Assembly: GCA_964035015.1 (NCBI GenBank)
Contig: OZ035997.1
Location: 84,519,982 to 84,583,981 of the forward strand
Length of the DNA stretch: 64,000 nucleotides
Direction: 5' to 3'
Origin: Corallium rubrum
Taxonomy: Eukaryota > Cnidaria > Anthozoa > Scleralcyonacea > Coralliidae
Each line of letters opens with the position of its first letter. The first letter of the stretch is position 1. The position numbers and the translations under genes were made by a program. The notes below the pieces were generated by a model. The model was not told where the DNA came from and made no database searches. It was given only the letters and a program-made list of their open reading frames with translations. Of the stretch, positions 32,278-43,490 are shown piece by piece.

Positions 32278-35200
32278 TTAAATCAAGCAAAGATCATTAC
32301 AAGCTGACATTGCTGCTCTTTCGATGGCTTTATCTTTGGATGGTTGGGGACTCAGGCTTTCATACTCCTCCACAGTATAAAAACAAAGGCTACCATAAAA
32401 GCTAGCTTGGCCACCATCAATACTATACTTCAAAGAGGGTGCATTGCTTTGCCTTTGACAAAACGAATTAAGCTTACTTTTAGAGTTGGTTGGACCTGTC
32501 TTTGGAATTGGCTTTTTTTCTTCTTCAAGAAGCTTTAGAGCTTGTTTAGCCAAAGCTTCCTCTGCATCTTTTTTCTTTGGTTGCGGCTCCTGCTCGCTCA
32601 AGTTAATATTCCATTCCTTCACCACATGGACCACAACACTGAATTTCTCTCCATCAGTGTGAGTTGCTTCTTCATATTTTGGAAATTCAACCTTAACATT
32701 CAGTTTTTTCTGGTATTCTTTCAACATTTTTTGGCAGTGATCTGTTGATTTACAATTACGGCCCTTGAGCTCTTCCAATGCATTCTTGGCAGCATTTTGC
32801 TCAGCATCTTTTTTCTTTTTTGCCTTTTCACCTTTGAAACAACGCTTACCAAGATAAACTTTGCTGAAGAATTCCTTTGTGTCTGGTGCTTGTTGGGTTG
32901 TATATGTTGGAACTATTTTGCTTTGTTTTACATGTTCAGCAAGAAGAACTCTGAAATTTGATTTAATTGGAACTGGTTGGGCTTCAGCTTGGATGCCCTG
33001 ATTTTCAATTCCAACATCTTGATCAATGGTATTGTCAGTTGCATTCAGCCCAATCACTTTGTTTTGAATTTCTACTCCCTCTCTCTGTACAGATGTTTCG
33101 TTCTGATGATTCACGTGTAATACAGCGCCTTCTCCTGATGCCAGAGCACATTTGCTTGAAGATAGGGCTGAGGCAAGTGAAACACCATCACATGAACTCT
33201 GTCCCAGTACAAGAAATGTATAAGCTTGTTTTGCAGCGTTGTCTCTGGCTTCTTTTTTACTCTTTTGTGGGCTGCTGCTTTTGTAGGTCTTGCCCATTAC
33301 CACCACTTTAGACCAGTACCCAAAATCATCACTTTCATCTTTGTATTCAGGAGGAACATCAGAACCACTTGACTGAACATACTCATTTAATTTGCTTCGG
33401 TATGGTCGTTTATCCTCATCTGAAAAGTGAAGTTCAATGGGTGGTGAAGTATTGGAGCTTGAACTTCTGGCTTGGGTGTCATCTCTATCTACATTTCCAG
33501 TTGTGCTTGTAGTAGTGATGATGGAGGAAGGTAATTCTCTCACTGTATCAGCTGAGGAACCAGTGGACAATGAATCGTCATTGGATAAAGGCAACATGGT
33601 TGTACCATTGCTCACACTTGATGTCAATTTTTCAGGAGTTGATCGAGTTATATCATTCCATGCTTCCTTTGCTGCCATCTCTTTAGCTGCCTTTTTAGTA
33701 GGTTGAGGTGCTTGACTTTTATATGTTTTGCCCATTAACTTTACTTGGCTCAGAAATCCTGATTCACACTTTATTTCTTCATAATCAAGGTGCTCATCTA
33801 TACCAAGCTGCTGAACATGTTCGTGCAGTTTGCTTTTGAATGGCTTTTTTCCATCAGGGCTGTCACCCAACTCAGATGTACTGACTTCAGAAAGCTTGGT
33901 ACATGATTGGCTATCTGCATCAGTTAGAACACTGGTTACAGAGGATTTACAACAGACATCTTTTGTTGCTGTTATTGATGATGATGATGAATCAGCAGAA
34001 TTGTGATTTAAGGTTGAAAAACAATCACTTTGACATGTTTGATATTTTAACAAGTTTAACTGAGAGCAAGCTTCCATTGCAGCACTCTCTTTTGCTTCTT
34101 TTATACTATTCATAGCTTGTGGGCTTTTGTAGGTCATCCCAGATACCTTAACACTGTAGAGGAATTTCTTTTCACACTGCTCTGGCACATAATCAGGTGG
34201 TGTACCGGACATTTTCTGTACATGTTCATTTAGTATGCTCTTATATGTTTTCTCAGTACTCTTCGGTGAAGTTTCTTTAACCATAATTGAAGTAGAAGTT
34301 TCAGTGCAGCTTGAACTTGAAGGACTTTCATTACCTGGTTGGGGCAGAGATGTGCTATTTTTCTCCAGGTATGCCAACACAAATTCAGCAGCTTTTTGTT
34401 CGGCATCAATTTTTCTTCCTTGAGGAAGAGTGTCAGGTGAGTACCAAACCCCATCAAAAAACACTTTCGACAAAAAGAGGCCACCTTCTGTCCTTTTTGA
34501 TTCATAAAGTGGATTCAAGATCTTCTGTTCCTGGGCACATTCCTGCAGCTGATTCTTGTAGCTTTTCTTGTTTCCTGTCTGCACCTTAGGCAGCACAATG
34601 GGGTTCTTCGTTGTGGGCAGATTTGAAGGTGAAGGTGAAAAGTCATTCTCTTTGCAATCATCTGTTGATTCATTGATGAAATATTTCAACGCCACCTCAG
34701 CAGCACTTTGCTCTGCCTCCTTCTTAGTTGATTTAGCCCCTTCAGATGAGAATGATTTCCCTGCAACAGAGACCTTGCTGAAAAACTGACCAGTTGCAGT
34801 TGCTTCATGAGTATACTTTGGAAGGTCAAGCTTTTTCTTTTGAGCATAGCACTGAAGTGAATTCTTCAACAATGACTTGTCATGCTGGATACCTGTCGAG
34901 GTTGCAGCCTGGTTAGCTACACCACCACTATTTTTTTCAAGCTCACTTATTCTTGACGCCATATACTCAATTGTCCCTTTCAGCTCACCACAACTGAATT
35001 CAACAGTAGACATCCTTGCATCGAAATGATCTGTGACATTTTTTAAATGATCACTAATGTTATTTAATTTCAGGTCGAATCGCGTCTCCAAATCTTTGTT
35101 GTGCTTAATCCAGTTTGAGAAATTATCAAGTGCCACGCGAGTCTCTGGGCTGACTTCATCTCCGGACTCCAGAAGCAGTTCGTGGGTTCTCAAACTGCCT

Positions 35201-35877
35201 TCGATACAATCAACTTCTACTTCCGGGAGGATCTGAAACTCGCCATCCCTCAATGACTTTATTATTTCTACCTTCTCCTTGCAAACTTTCAACTTCTTCA
35301 AGGACAGTTCGTCCTCTAGAAGCGCGATAATGGAGTCAATGAAGCTTTTCATATCCTTCTCGGGAAAAGTCATTGTCGGACAATGCATGACTTTGTTTCG
35401 AATTTCACGAACATTCTCGGGTTGTTTTTTCTCTTTTAAATAACTACGACCAAACTCTTTGCAGTTCACCAAGACGTTGAGAATGCCAGACAGGTCGGTT
35501 TTCTCGGGTCCCGTGTTTAGAGTCGCCGTGGTTTTGCTCCCTTGCGGATTCATAAAGCACTTGGCGATTTCCCACGGGGTTTCGTGCCATATTGTTGGCT
35601 CCGTGTTCTTCCAGTTCAACAGGCCTTTGTTGTATGCCTTGATTTCCTTTACCCATTTCGAACAGCTCGCACAGCTCGGTTCTTTGCCCTTGTTTGTCTT
35701 GCACGTACCGTCGCAACGACTCCTACCTGTCTTTGTCAGAATATTCCCATGGACTTTTTCTATCACGTCTTTCGTGAAATCGTGCAAGGCTTCCTTCGAC
35801 TGGAGAAGAGCAAAGGAAACTTTCAACCAGTTCTTGTATTCGTTGTCGTTCAAGCGATTTTCTAGTTCGGACCCCAT
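32278..35877 (-). CDS. HEPN-domain protein with coiled coil and eight tandem dsRNA-binding domains
   Basis: A single-exon frame of 1199 codons from MGSELENRL (35877). An in-frame Met 41 codons upstream (36000) exists, but copy A has a frameshift there and an ISRE-like site abuts it, so the shorter start is preferred. Residues about 1-210 form a CXorf38/DZIP3-like HEPN domain with a cysteine cluster (C55, C59, C69, C72) and R160-N-K-V-M-H165, the R-x4-H motif of HEPN ribonucleases. About 249-315 is a coiled coil. Eight dsRBD-like repeats follow near 337-402, 440-505, 544-607, 679-743, 825-891, 974-1038, 1047-1118 and 1133-1196. Most keep the KKxAxxxAA helix that contacts dsRNA (for example TKKEAEQSAAEVAL); the last is degenerate. 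Linkers are Ser/Thr-rich. No helicase, kinase or deaminase domain. A role in dsRNA recognition and RNA cleavage is inference from the domains. It is probably cytoplasmic: no signal peptide or membrane segment. Its paralogue is the split copy A. Confidence 0.9.
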   Translation of the reverse strand: MGSELENRLNDNEYKNWLKVSFALLQSKEALHDFTKDVIEKVHGNILTKTGRSRCDGTCKTNKGKEPSCASCSKWVKEIKAYNKGLLNWKNTEPTIWHETPWEIAKCFMNPQGSKTTATLNTGPEKTDLSGILNVLVNCKEFGRSYLKEKKQPENVREIRNKVMHCPTMTFPEKDMKSFIDSIIALLEDELSLKKLKVCKEKVEIIKSLRDGEFQILPEVEVDCIEGSLRTHELLLESGDEVSPETRVALDNFSNWIKHNKDLETRFDLKLNNISDHLKNVTDHFDARMSTVEFSCGELKGTIEYMASRISELEKNSGGVANQAATSTGIQHDKSLLKNSLQCYAQKKKLDLPKYTHEATATGQFFSKVSVAGKSFSSEGAKSTKKEAEQSAAEVALKYFINESTDDCKENDFSPSPSNLPTTKNPIVLPKVQTGNKKSYKNQLQECAQEQKILNPLYESKRTEGGLFLSKVFFDGVWYSPDTLPQGRKIDAEQKAAEFVLAYLEKNSTSLPQPGNESPSSSSCTETSTSIMVKETSPKSTEKTYKSILNEHVQKMSGTPPDYVPEQCEKKFLYSVKVSGMTYKSPQAMNSIKEAKESAAMEACSQLNLLKYQTCQSDCFSTLNHNSADSSSSSITATKDVCCKSSVTSVLTDADSQSCTKLSEVSTSELGDSPDGKKPFKSKLHEHVQQLGIDEHLDYEEIKCESGFLSQVKLMGKTYKSQAPQPTKKAAKEMAAKEAWNDITRSTPEKLTSSVSNGTTMLPLSNDDSLSTGSSADTVRELPSSIITTTSTTGNVDRDDTQARSSSSNTSPPIELHFSDEDKRPYRSKLNEYVQSSGSDVPPEYKDESDDFGYWSKVVVMGKTYKSSSPQKSKKEARDNAAKQAYTFLVLGQSSCDGVSLASALSSSKCALASGEGAVLHVNHQNETSVQREGVEIQNKVIGLNATDNTIDQDVGIENQGIQAEAQPVPIKSNFRVLLAEHVKQSKIVPTYTTQQAPDTKEFFSKVYLGKRCFKGEKAKKKKDAEQNAAKNALEELKGRNCKSTDHCQKMLKEYQKKLNVKVEFPKYEEATHTDGEKFSVVVHVVKEWNINLSEQEPQPKKKDAEEALAKQALKLLEEEKKPIPKTGPTNSKSKLNSFCQRQSNAPSLKYSIDGGQASFYGSLCFYTVEEYESLSPQPSKDKAIERAAMSACNDLCLI

Positions 35878-36004
35878 ACAAATATATTTTCGTCCAGCGC
35901 CACTGAATGTTAGAAAACGTCTTACCGTTATATGAGTCGCTTTTAGACCGCGACTGCGACCGCAACGCTGTGATTTTTTCGCCAAACGCTTTGAATTCAA
36001 TTTT

Positions 36005-36022
36005 ACTTTCGCTTTCAGTTTT
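36005..36022 (-). promoter_or_regulatory. ISRE/IRF-like element upstream of HEPN-dsRBD copy B
   Basis: Minus strand AAAACTGAAAGCGAAAGT is a three-part GAAANN repeat matching the interferon-stimulated response element core (GAAANNGAAA). It is about 130-145 bp upstream of the start at 35877, and conserved in copy A. A CCAAT-like ACCAATCAG is at 36033-36041. Cnidarians have IRF genes; binding here is untested. Confidence 0.5.
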
Positions 36023-36232
36023 GACAGTTTTGTACCAATCAGTTTTGTTTACCCGCCATATCGGCGATTTAACCAAGGTACCCGGCCCCTAGGATCAGTG
36101 CGCCGAATTTTTCGGTGACTTTAGCTTTAGCTGTGTAAGAAAATCAAGGAAAAAGTTTGCAAAGCGGGAGAAAAATATTATTAAATAACATCTGCTAATA
36201 GCAGTCCAGTCCTCTTCCTCCTTTTCCTCTTT

Positions 36233-36291
36233 ATCATCATCATCATCTTCATCATTATCATCGTCATCATCATCATCATCATCATCATCAC
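36233..36291. repeat. (CAT)n trinucleotide array, copy B
   Basis: About 59 bases, interrupted; shorter than the copy A array. Confidence 0.95.
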
Positions 36292-36537
36292 CACCACACA
36301 ATTGAAGGTGATCATGAAGATCGGAAAGGCGCTGCAGTCTGCGCAGAAAACTCCACTGAGCCGAAACACTGGGAGTTGGGGTTTGGCAATTTGCATATAT
36401 TCCGACAACTTGACTATTTGCGGGAGGTGGTGGGGCGCCTGACTCTTTTCCCCACCACCACAATTTCCTGTACTTATATATTATATAATATATTATAATA
36501 CTCTTCCTTCAAAATACGTGATCCCATGCCAACCCAT

Positions 36538-36724
36538 TTTGGGTGAAGGAAAATTAGAGTGTAGAATACATACATTTTAAGACCAAACCGGGACCAGTTG
36601 CGAAAAATGCAACTACACATACAGGCCTTCCGGGAGGAATTGAACCCACGACCTTGCGATTCTAGTGCAATGCTCTGACGCCACGGAGGGCGTTGCCGAA
36701 AGCTCGATCGCGAGTTCTGTATAC
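36538..36724 (-). mobile_element. tRNA-derived SINE (copy 4)
   Basis: Same family as 5356. The B box (GGTTCAATTCC) is present; the A-box region has lost about 8 bases (TGACGCCACGG). Confidence 0.75.
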
Positions 36725-36792
36725 TATAATAAGGTCCAATATTACTAATAATATTAATATACCCAATTCTCTCCTGGCATTACCACCTTACT

Positions 36793-37040
36793 ATATATAC
36801 AGAAGTCCAGAACTCGCGATCGAGCTTTCGGCAACGCCTAGCTCCGTGGCTGAGTGGTCAGAGCATTGTACTAGAATCGCAAGGTCGTGCATGGGTTCAA
36901 TTCTTGCCGGAAGGCCTGTGTAGTTGCATTTTTCGCAACTGGTCCCGGTTTGGTCTTAAAATGTATATATTCTACACTCGAATTTTCCTTCACGCAAAAT
37001 CCTTAGAACATGCTATGTAATCGAGTGAAATGCCCAATAT
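36793..37040 (+). mobile_element. tRNA-derived SINE (copy 5), inverted partner of copy 4
   Basis: A full-length copy: head with TGGCTGAGTGGTCAGAGC and GGTTCAATTC, a short insertion (GTGCATGG), then the conserved tail to TGCCCAATAT. It faces copy 4 across about 70 bases. Confidence 0.8.
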
Positions 37041-37496
37041 TACTTATTCCCTGATGTGATGTTTTGGATAAACATTTAATAGATTAGATTAGATTATAGA
37101 TTAGATAAACTTTATGTTGCGAGAATAACACATTACAGTGAATAACTGATAAACTTGTGGTCCTCATTACTGAATTGAGCGCAAAATTTAACAATATGTG
37201 ACGCAAGTTGGTGCGCTATGATGTGACCAAAAATGTGTCATGTGTTATCGAAAATCAGTGTCATGGAATTCTGTACTGGGAACGAGAAGTTCGATGCCAC
37301 GTTGCGGGATTCCGCTTCGAGTGCGCATGACTTTGAGCGGAAGACGAAACCTCGGTGTTGTTTGGAAACTGGAAAGTAGAAAGCTTTTGGAGTCCAATGT
37401 ATCGTCGTAAGTGTTGGAGAACTTGTAAAAAGACCTACGATTTGGTCGTCTACGGCTTATTGAGATGATGGAATAGCTTCGGAAACGTTGAACGAA

Positions 37497-37695
37497 ATGT
37501 CGAGGAGCGGATATTCGCCGGGGAGCTTACCATCCCCGCAAACATACGATCCAGTGGCCATGAATTCGACACGAAGGGACTCGCCTGTCCTTCAAAATAC
37601 AAGTGACTCTGGTACTGGTGTGAAATCCGGATTGAATTCTCCCATTTATCCAAAACACTTTCAGGGTCCAATGACTACAAAAGGAACTGGTCAAG
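37497..37695 (+). CDS. SEC24A/B-type COPII adaptor, exon 1 (start)
   Basis: ATG at 37497 opens MSRSGYSPGSLPSPQ and runs to a GT donor at 37696 (CAAG|GTATCG), leaving phase 1. It is a Ser/Pro-rich, disordered N-terminus as in SEC24 proteins. The product, if complete, would be a COPII coat subunit that pairs with SEC23 and selects cargo at ER exit sites. The start is supported by frame continuity into the next exon (G|CA joins to Ala) and by the lack of an upstream in-frame Met in an open run. It is divergent from the HEPN-dsRBD gene, starting about 1.6 kb away. Only the first eight coding exons are in this window. Confidence 0.7.
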
Positions 37696-38647
37696 GTATC
37701 GTCTTTCTTTTGTTATAACAACGTGGCTTGATTATTTGAGTGTTCAGGAGTAGTTTTAATGCCCTCGTATAAACCCCCGATACCCGTATATTTAAATCGA
37801 TACTTGGCACTCACAACTACACAAGTTGACTGACCGCTTATGTTTTCTTTGGTTTCTTTTAAGTTGTTGTCGTTGTTATTCCAAGAGAAATTGTTAAACT
37901 CGTAGCACTATAAATTGTTAACTACATAAATGATAAATCTTTTCAAACGTAAAGAAAATATGAACGAAATATAAAAGTCTGGCGACACGTATGTTAACGA
38001 TTCATATTGCCTGATATTGCCTAATGCGACCTCAACAAGGGCTGGGTAACCCTTTATACGTTTTTATGTTATAAAGCTTTTGAGTTTGCCATGTTTAATT
38101 ATGCATACAACCAGAGCTAATCTTGTTCTGACATGTTTAATATAAAATTAAAGTTTCATTAAAATGGACCATTCCAGAAAATTTCCATACTTCCCCCACA
38201 CAGTAAATTCTAAACAAGACACCTGGGTCAGGTGTTCACTCGGGCTACTGGAAAGTGCAGAAGTCTCTATAACGCACAAGCAAAGAGGTGGGAGTGGGCC
38301 GAGGAAGATCAGATCGAAGGCTGAATGTGGTGCAGGACTATCCTGAAATGTCAATCTAAAGTGTCTAGAATTCAGGATTAACCTGAAGCCTAGGGGACTT
38401 CTCTGTCCCACATACGGGATGTTAAACTAAAAAGCATATAACAAAAAAAAACAGTAGGCGTGTTGTAGTCAGGGTCTGAGAGGCGGAACTTTCTCCCAGG
38501 GGGGTTGTGGTTGGATTTAGGTTACTGGGGGTTGTCATTAGGTTTAGGGTCAGGTTTAGAGGTGGGGTCAGGTTTGGGTTTCATTTTCTTTAATATTCAG
38601 GATTATCTGGAATTCTAGACCATTTCACAATTCAGGATAATCATGTA

Positions 38648-39654
38648 CAGTGAAACCTGAGTTTTGCGACCCCCATGTTTTGTGACCACCTGTCATATAC
38701 GACCACTTTTTCTGGCACGGATGATTTGTAGTTGAAATATACCTGCAATGAGCGACCACCTGCCTTACGCGACCAGTGACCGGTTTTTTGTGTCCCAAAC
38801 AAGATATTTACCTGTTATTAGCGACCAATTCAACGTAAAACTGCCGAAATATGTTAAAGAAATACCCATTTTTTCGTAGTAAACAAACGCGAATGTGACC
38901 ACATGTGAAAACAAGAAACCGGAAGTGTTACCCAATTGCCGTGTTACCGGAATTTAGTCTTGTTTTGCTTCTCTTTTGAGCATTATTTGATGAAAATCTG
39001 TGTGAATTTCTCCTGCCAAAGCCAAATACTTTTTAGTTGAAGTTTGAGAGTTAATACAATGACTGAACAATCCAAAACCATGAGTAATATTTGTTAACTT
39101 TAGACAAGTTGATCTTGATGATCGTTTACCGCGACAAGTTTGTATGGATAAGGAAAGTGACAAAACTGAGTGTTCACATCTAATAATTAATAAATGACTA
39201 CTGGAAGATCGTAAATAAAGCCAAGAGCTTTTAACAAGACCAAACCAGTGCAAAAATTGAATCTGAAACGTAACAAAAACACAGTGCAAAAACTGAAGTG
39301 AACGACAGTACGAGACCATTTTGATGTGGAGAACATCGCTCTAATAAGGCCATGATATTAAACACACAAATGTCAGATTTCTTTTATTTTAATATCCAAA
39401 TAACATAGTAACATTAATAAATCAAGACTGCACTTCTTTGAAGTGCTCTTGGTTTTTCCATTTCCCTTGTAAATCTTTATAAATCGCCATTTTCCTAACC
39501 TTGAAACAACGTTGATATAAAGAACCGCTGCGGGTCGCGGTGCTGCCAAAATGGCTGCTATGACATCACATCACAACCTGTCTGAACGACCACCTGTCCT
39601 TAACGACCACTTTTTTGTGGCACCAGGGGTGGTCGCAAAACTCAGGTTTCACTG
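38648..39654. mobile_element. pogo/Tigger-like non-autonomous element, TA TSD
   Basis: CAGTGAAACCTGAGTTTTGC and its inverted complement end the element, flanked by TA (38646-38647 and 39655-39656). Subterminal units GCGACCACCTG and ACGACCACTTT recur at both ends. No transposase seen. Confidence 0.8.
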
Positions 39655-41099
39655 TAAACAAATACAATAGATATAAGTGATTAAGGTCAGTAGCAGTAGG
39701 GTTTAGAAGAGAGTACATGTATGTTATAGGTTGGGATGAAGAACATTTTAAACATTGATTTCCAAAAAAAAAGTTATTGATGTCATAAGCATTAATTAAT
39801 AATTACACCATTAATCCAAACTTCACATGTGTAGACCAGGTACAGATGCACTAGAAAATACTGTATGCAATAGGTGACTAGTAAAATATACCTGCACCTA
39901 CGTTTATGCAATATCTTCATACAACATGAATCCTGATTCTATGTTTTTGCTTTAGAGCATGTTGAGAAGGCTCTTTGACTCTGCAGCACTGGTACTGTAG
40001 GGGAATGTCAGTCACTGTAATTTCTCTATAGAGTTTGGTACCATCAGCATAATAACACACACCAAGGCTGATGTTATAATGGCCGATGTGTCATTAAAGT
40101 ATGACTGTATGTAATTGTACAGTATGTGAGGAACATGACTGGTTCAAAGTTATTTTTATGATGAATATCTTTTTACTCAATCTATGCATCAAAATTTATA
40201 TCAAAATGAACATCAAGATATGGATAACATACTTGTGACAAAATTACATACTCAAAGGTTCAAACCACTTACAACATTGAATATAAATCCTAATGGATCA
40301 ATAAAGCTACTGTCCATTGCCAATCTCAAACTCAAAGACAAGGAACAGTCGGTAAAAACACAAATGGTACATAAAACAATACATGTGTAACAAGCTTCCT
40401 ACTCAGCATAAGAAATATATTTAACTCGTTTAGTAATATTAACTATTAAGCATATAAATAATAATGCAAAAAATTATAAAGATACTGTCAATGTCAACAA
40501 ACTGTTTCCTCAAAGTCTGTCATCTTCATGAATGTTCCTTGTGTTCTCACATCTTGGATTTTGTTTGCAATAGTTTTCATGAGGCTTTAACAGGTCCTGA
40601 GTTCAGACCAATTCAGCCAATGTAGTATTGCTGCCTGAAGCCATGCAGAAAACCTATGAACATTGCAATTGCTCGACCAAAGGTGTTAGAAAGGCCAATA
40701 TAAAGATCCAGAATGTTAGCGTTAACTCTGTACCGGCGGTATTAAATATTTATGGCATGTAGAGACCTGCTAAGCCATGAGAAAAATATAATTACTGTAG
40801 TCTGTATATCGTTGTCGGTTGTAGTCCAGTTCCAGACCCAATGTCGGTTGCTCGAAAACGTTTTGTGAACACTGGTAGAGAAGTTTATAAACAAGATACT
40901 TGCCAGCCGCATAACTGACTTCAAACACTTCCATGCAAAAACACTTTCAACTATGTACTCGAAGTCTCAAACTCGACCAAAATTAAAAGAAAGATGCCAC
41001 CTGCAGTTTCGCAAAGCCTCTTGGGGCAATATCTCGACCCAAAAAACAAAAACAACAATCGCAAAACCTAGTAATTAGTCGTCCCCTCCTTTTCAGACA

Positions 41100-41222
41100 T
41101 CCAACATAATCCCCAGGTGGAGGGCCGAAGGCCTTGGAGCCCATTGAGGGTGCTAATCTCGATGTGTGTGGAGTCCACTTTACACGTGAGGTGAAAAGCT
41201 GAAAGCAATTCTGAAACCTGTT

Positions 41223-41279
<57 letters not shown>

Positions 41280-41880
41280 TATCAAAGCCACAACTTGCGC
41301 TGTTCAAATAGCAGGGTACTGGTAACTAAGCTGTTATATTCAAATTATTTAAATTTATGTTAGCAAATTATAATTTATAAGTTCGGTCGTGACGAAAGAA
41401 ATCTTTGCCAGACTGAATGGTTTCAGCTAAAATGTACATTAATATTACTATGAAAAAAGACCAAAGAAAGAAGGCTAACAAGAGATGTGGCAGCGAGAAA
41501 AAGGCAACAATAAATACGATTTAAAACCACTGGAAAAAAGCCTAAAAATTAATACGATAAAGAACAAAAATGATGCCAACCAAAATGTAACTGAAAGAAG
41601 AAGAATGTGTCCTGAAACTGTTCGAAGCCAGTAGGGAATTTTGCTCTGGTGTATTCTACATAACTGAAGAGGGAACGATGAAGAACTTTTGAAACAAACA
41701 GCTTTTTAGATCATGAAGAGAACTGAATGATGCCTTGTCATATTTATGTGTCAACAATGAAAAATGTAAGAAACCGTGAATGAGAAAAACAATCCGAAAA
41801 GACTAGACTGGATTGGCAGTGTTTGTGGTGACAAAAGCACAAGAAAGTTTAATGGTAGGAGATTTGTATTTACCAGTTTA
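41100..41880. repeat. AT-microsatellite-bearing repeat, relative of 18936-19390
   Basis: GAGGGCCGAAGGCCTTGGAG, GAGGGTGCTAATCTCGA and (AT)n at 41226-41273 occur in the same order as at 18936. Confidence 0.5.
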
Positions 41881-42497
41881 GCTGACAGTGTTAAAACAGA
41901 AGAAATCTTGAAGATGAAAATTAAGAAATTATCCAGTTCTTTGGGGTGGTTTGTGGTTAACTGAGAACTGTTCGGCTGTGGGAAACTTTGAAATGTCCTC
42001 ATTGGTGTGGTTATCTTTTAGTATGTTGAGTGCTTTTCAAAGAACTGCAGGACTTTCAACTGGGGGCATGTGATTGAGGCCAGGCTGGGGCCCAGCTGAA
42101 TCTGGGTGCACAATTTACCATGCACCCAATGTTTGAATTTCCAGAAGAATGGAGTGATACCAATTATCGAATTTTTTCAAATTAGGGAACAGTGGTAATA
42201 ATAAATATCACTACAGTGAAGCCTCACGATAATGTGGTAGTTGGGGTCCTTAGTGGTGACTGCAGTATAGATGAAGTGTGTTATTGATCATCATGAGATC
42301 ATCATTGATATCTGTGTTGTCTTTCTTAAAATAATTCCAAATGAGACGTTGCACATTTAGGCATGATGAATACTGAACAGAACAGGACTGAAGAAATCGT
42401 ATTGCAGTGTTGACTGCAGTGAGCTGTATAAATTCTGACACCACTGTGTGTCTGACACTTTGCTTCTAACCGAAGTCTGGCAAGCTGTGAAATCACT

Positions 42498-43490
42498 TTA
42501 AAGGGCTTATGCAGCGAAAAATAAGTTTGGGAGAGACTCTCTTACTCTCACTCTCTTATTTAAAAGAACTTTTGAAGTTATAAAAAAATGACGTTTACAG
42601 TTCGTCCTTATCTCACTTCGTTCTTGAGATATTGAAATTTGTTTTATATGTAAATAACATCACTTAGACGGTGACGTCTAAGTTTTAAAAAATGACGTTT
42701 ACAGTTTGTCCTTATCTCACTTTGTTCTTGAGATATTGAAATTTGTTTTATATGTAAATAACATCACTTAGACGGTGACGTCTAAGTTTTAAAAAAATGA
42801 CGTTTACAGTTTGTCCTTATCTCACTTTGTTCTTGAGATATTGAAATTTGTTTTATGTAATAGATAAATCCCGAGAACGAGGGATTTATGCTATATAAAA
42901 ACCCGAGGACACGCAGCGTCCGAGTGCTTTATATCGCATACATCCCGACGTTCGATGGATTTATCTGACTTAATTTATTATTGAGGAGGTTTTCCAACCA
43001 AGTTTTGTCTATGGTTTCCACCTTGACAAAGATTTTCCTTGTTTTTTTCTTCATTTATTCAAGGGCTTTATGTGATATAAAGCCCTCGGAAGAACAAAGA
43101 AAACCGACTCAATAATAAATTAAATGTAAATAACATCACTTAGACGTCACACTGTATAATGAATTGTTGGAAAATCTTGAATATCAATTTGATATTATTT
43201 AACGCAATCACTTTTAACTGTGCATGTGCTTCTGTGTATCGCAGGACGCTATACATGAAAAGTTTCAAGTGATATACTTGAATTATTGCAAGAATAGACA
43301 TGATTTTCTAACAAGTCATTATACAGTGTGACGTCTAAATGATGTTATTTGCATATCATGCAAATCCCAATATCTAAAGAACGAAGTGAGATATGGAAGA
43401 GCTGCGAACGTCAATCGTTATAACTTCAAAAGTTCTTTGAAATAAGAGAGTCTCTCCCGAACTTATTTTTCGCTGCATAAGCCCTTTAAA
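42498..43490. mobile_element. 1-kb TIR element with internal triplication and nested insertion
   Basis: Ends TTTAAAGGGCTTATGCAGCG and CGCTGCATAAGCCCTTTAAA are inverted, and complementarity extends through GGGAGAGACTCTCTTA and GTGAGATA. A unit of about 101 bases (AATGACGTTTACAGTTTGTC...) is tandemly repeated nearly three times at 42584-42856. A separate stretch with GAGAACGAGGGATTTATGC is nested at about 42857-43126. Confidence 0.7.

Larger units (their letters stand above)
25273..36665. repeat. Segmental duplication, copy B
   Basis: Direct repeat of 2981-20380 (see copy A). Copy-specific features are the palindrome at 25321, the insertion at 26677-27015 and the 66-bp hairpin at 30474. It lacks the copy A SINE at 5356, the foldback, the Harbinger-like element and the PLE. 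It contains the intact HEPN-dsRBD gene. Confidence 0.85.

Noticed and set aside
32344..35935. Several plus-strand frames of 60-158 codons opposite the HEPN-dsRBD gene
   Set aside because: They are antisense shadows of a long conserved reading frame, without domains of their own.
35878..36000. N-terminal extension of the HEPN-dsRBD protein to the Met at 36000
   Set aside because: Copy A has a one-base difference breaking this frame, and an ISRE-like site lies directly upstream; MGSELE at 35877 is conserved in both copies and fits the HEPN start.
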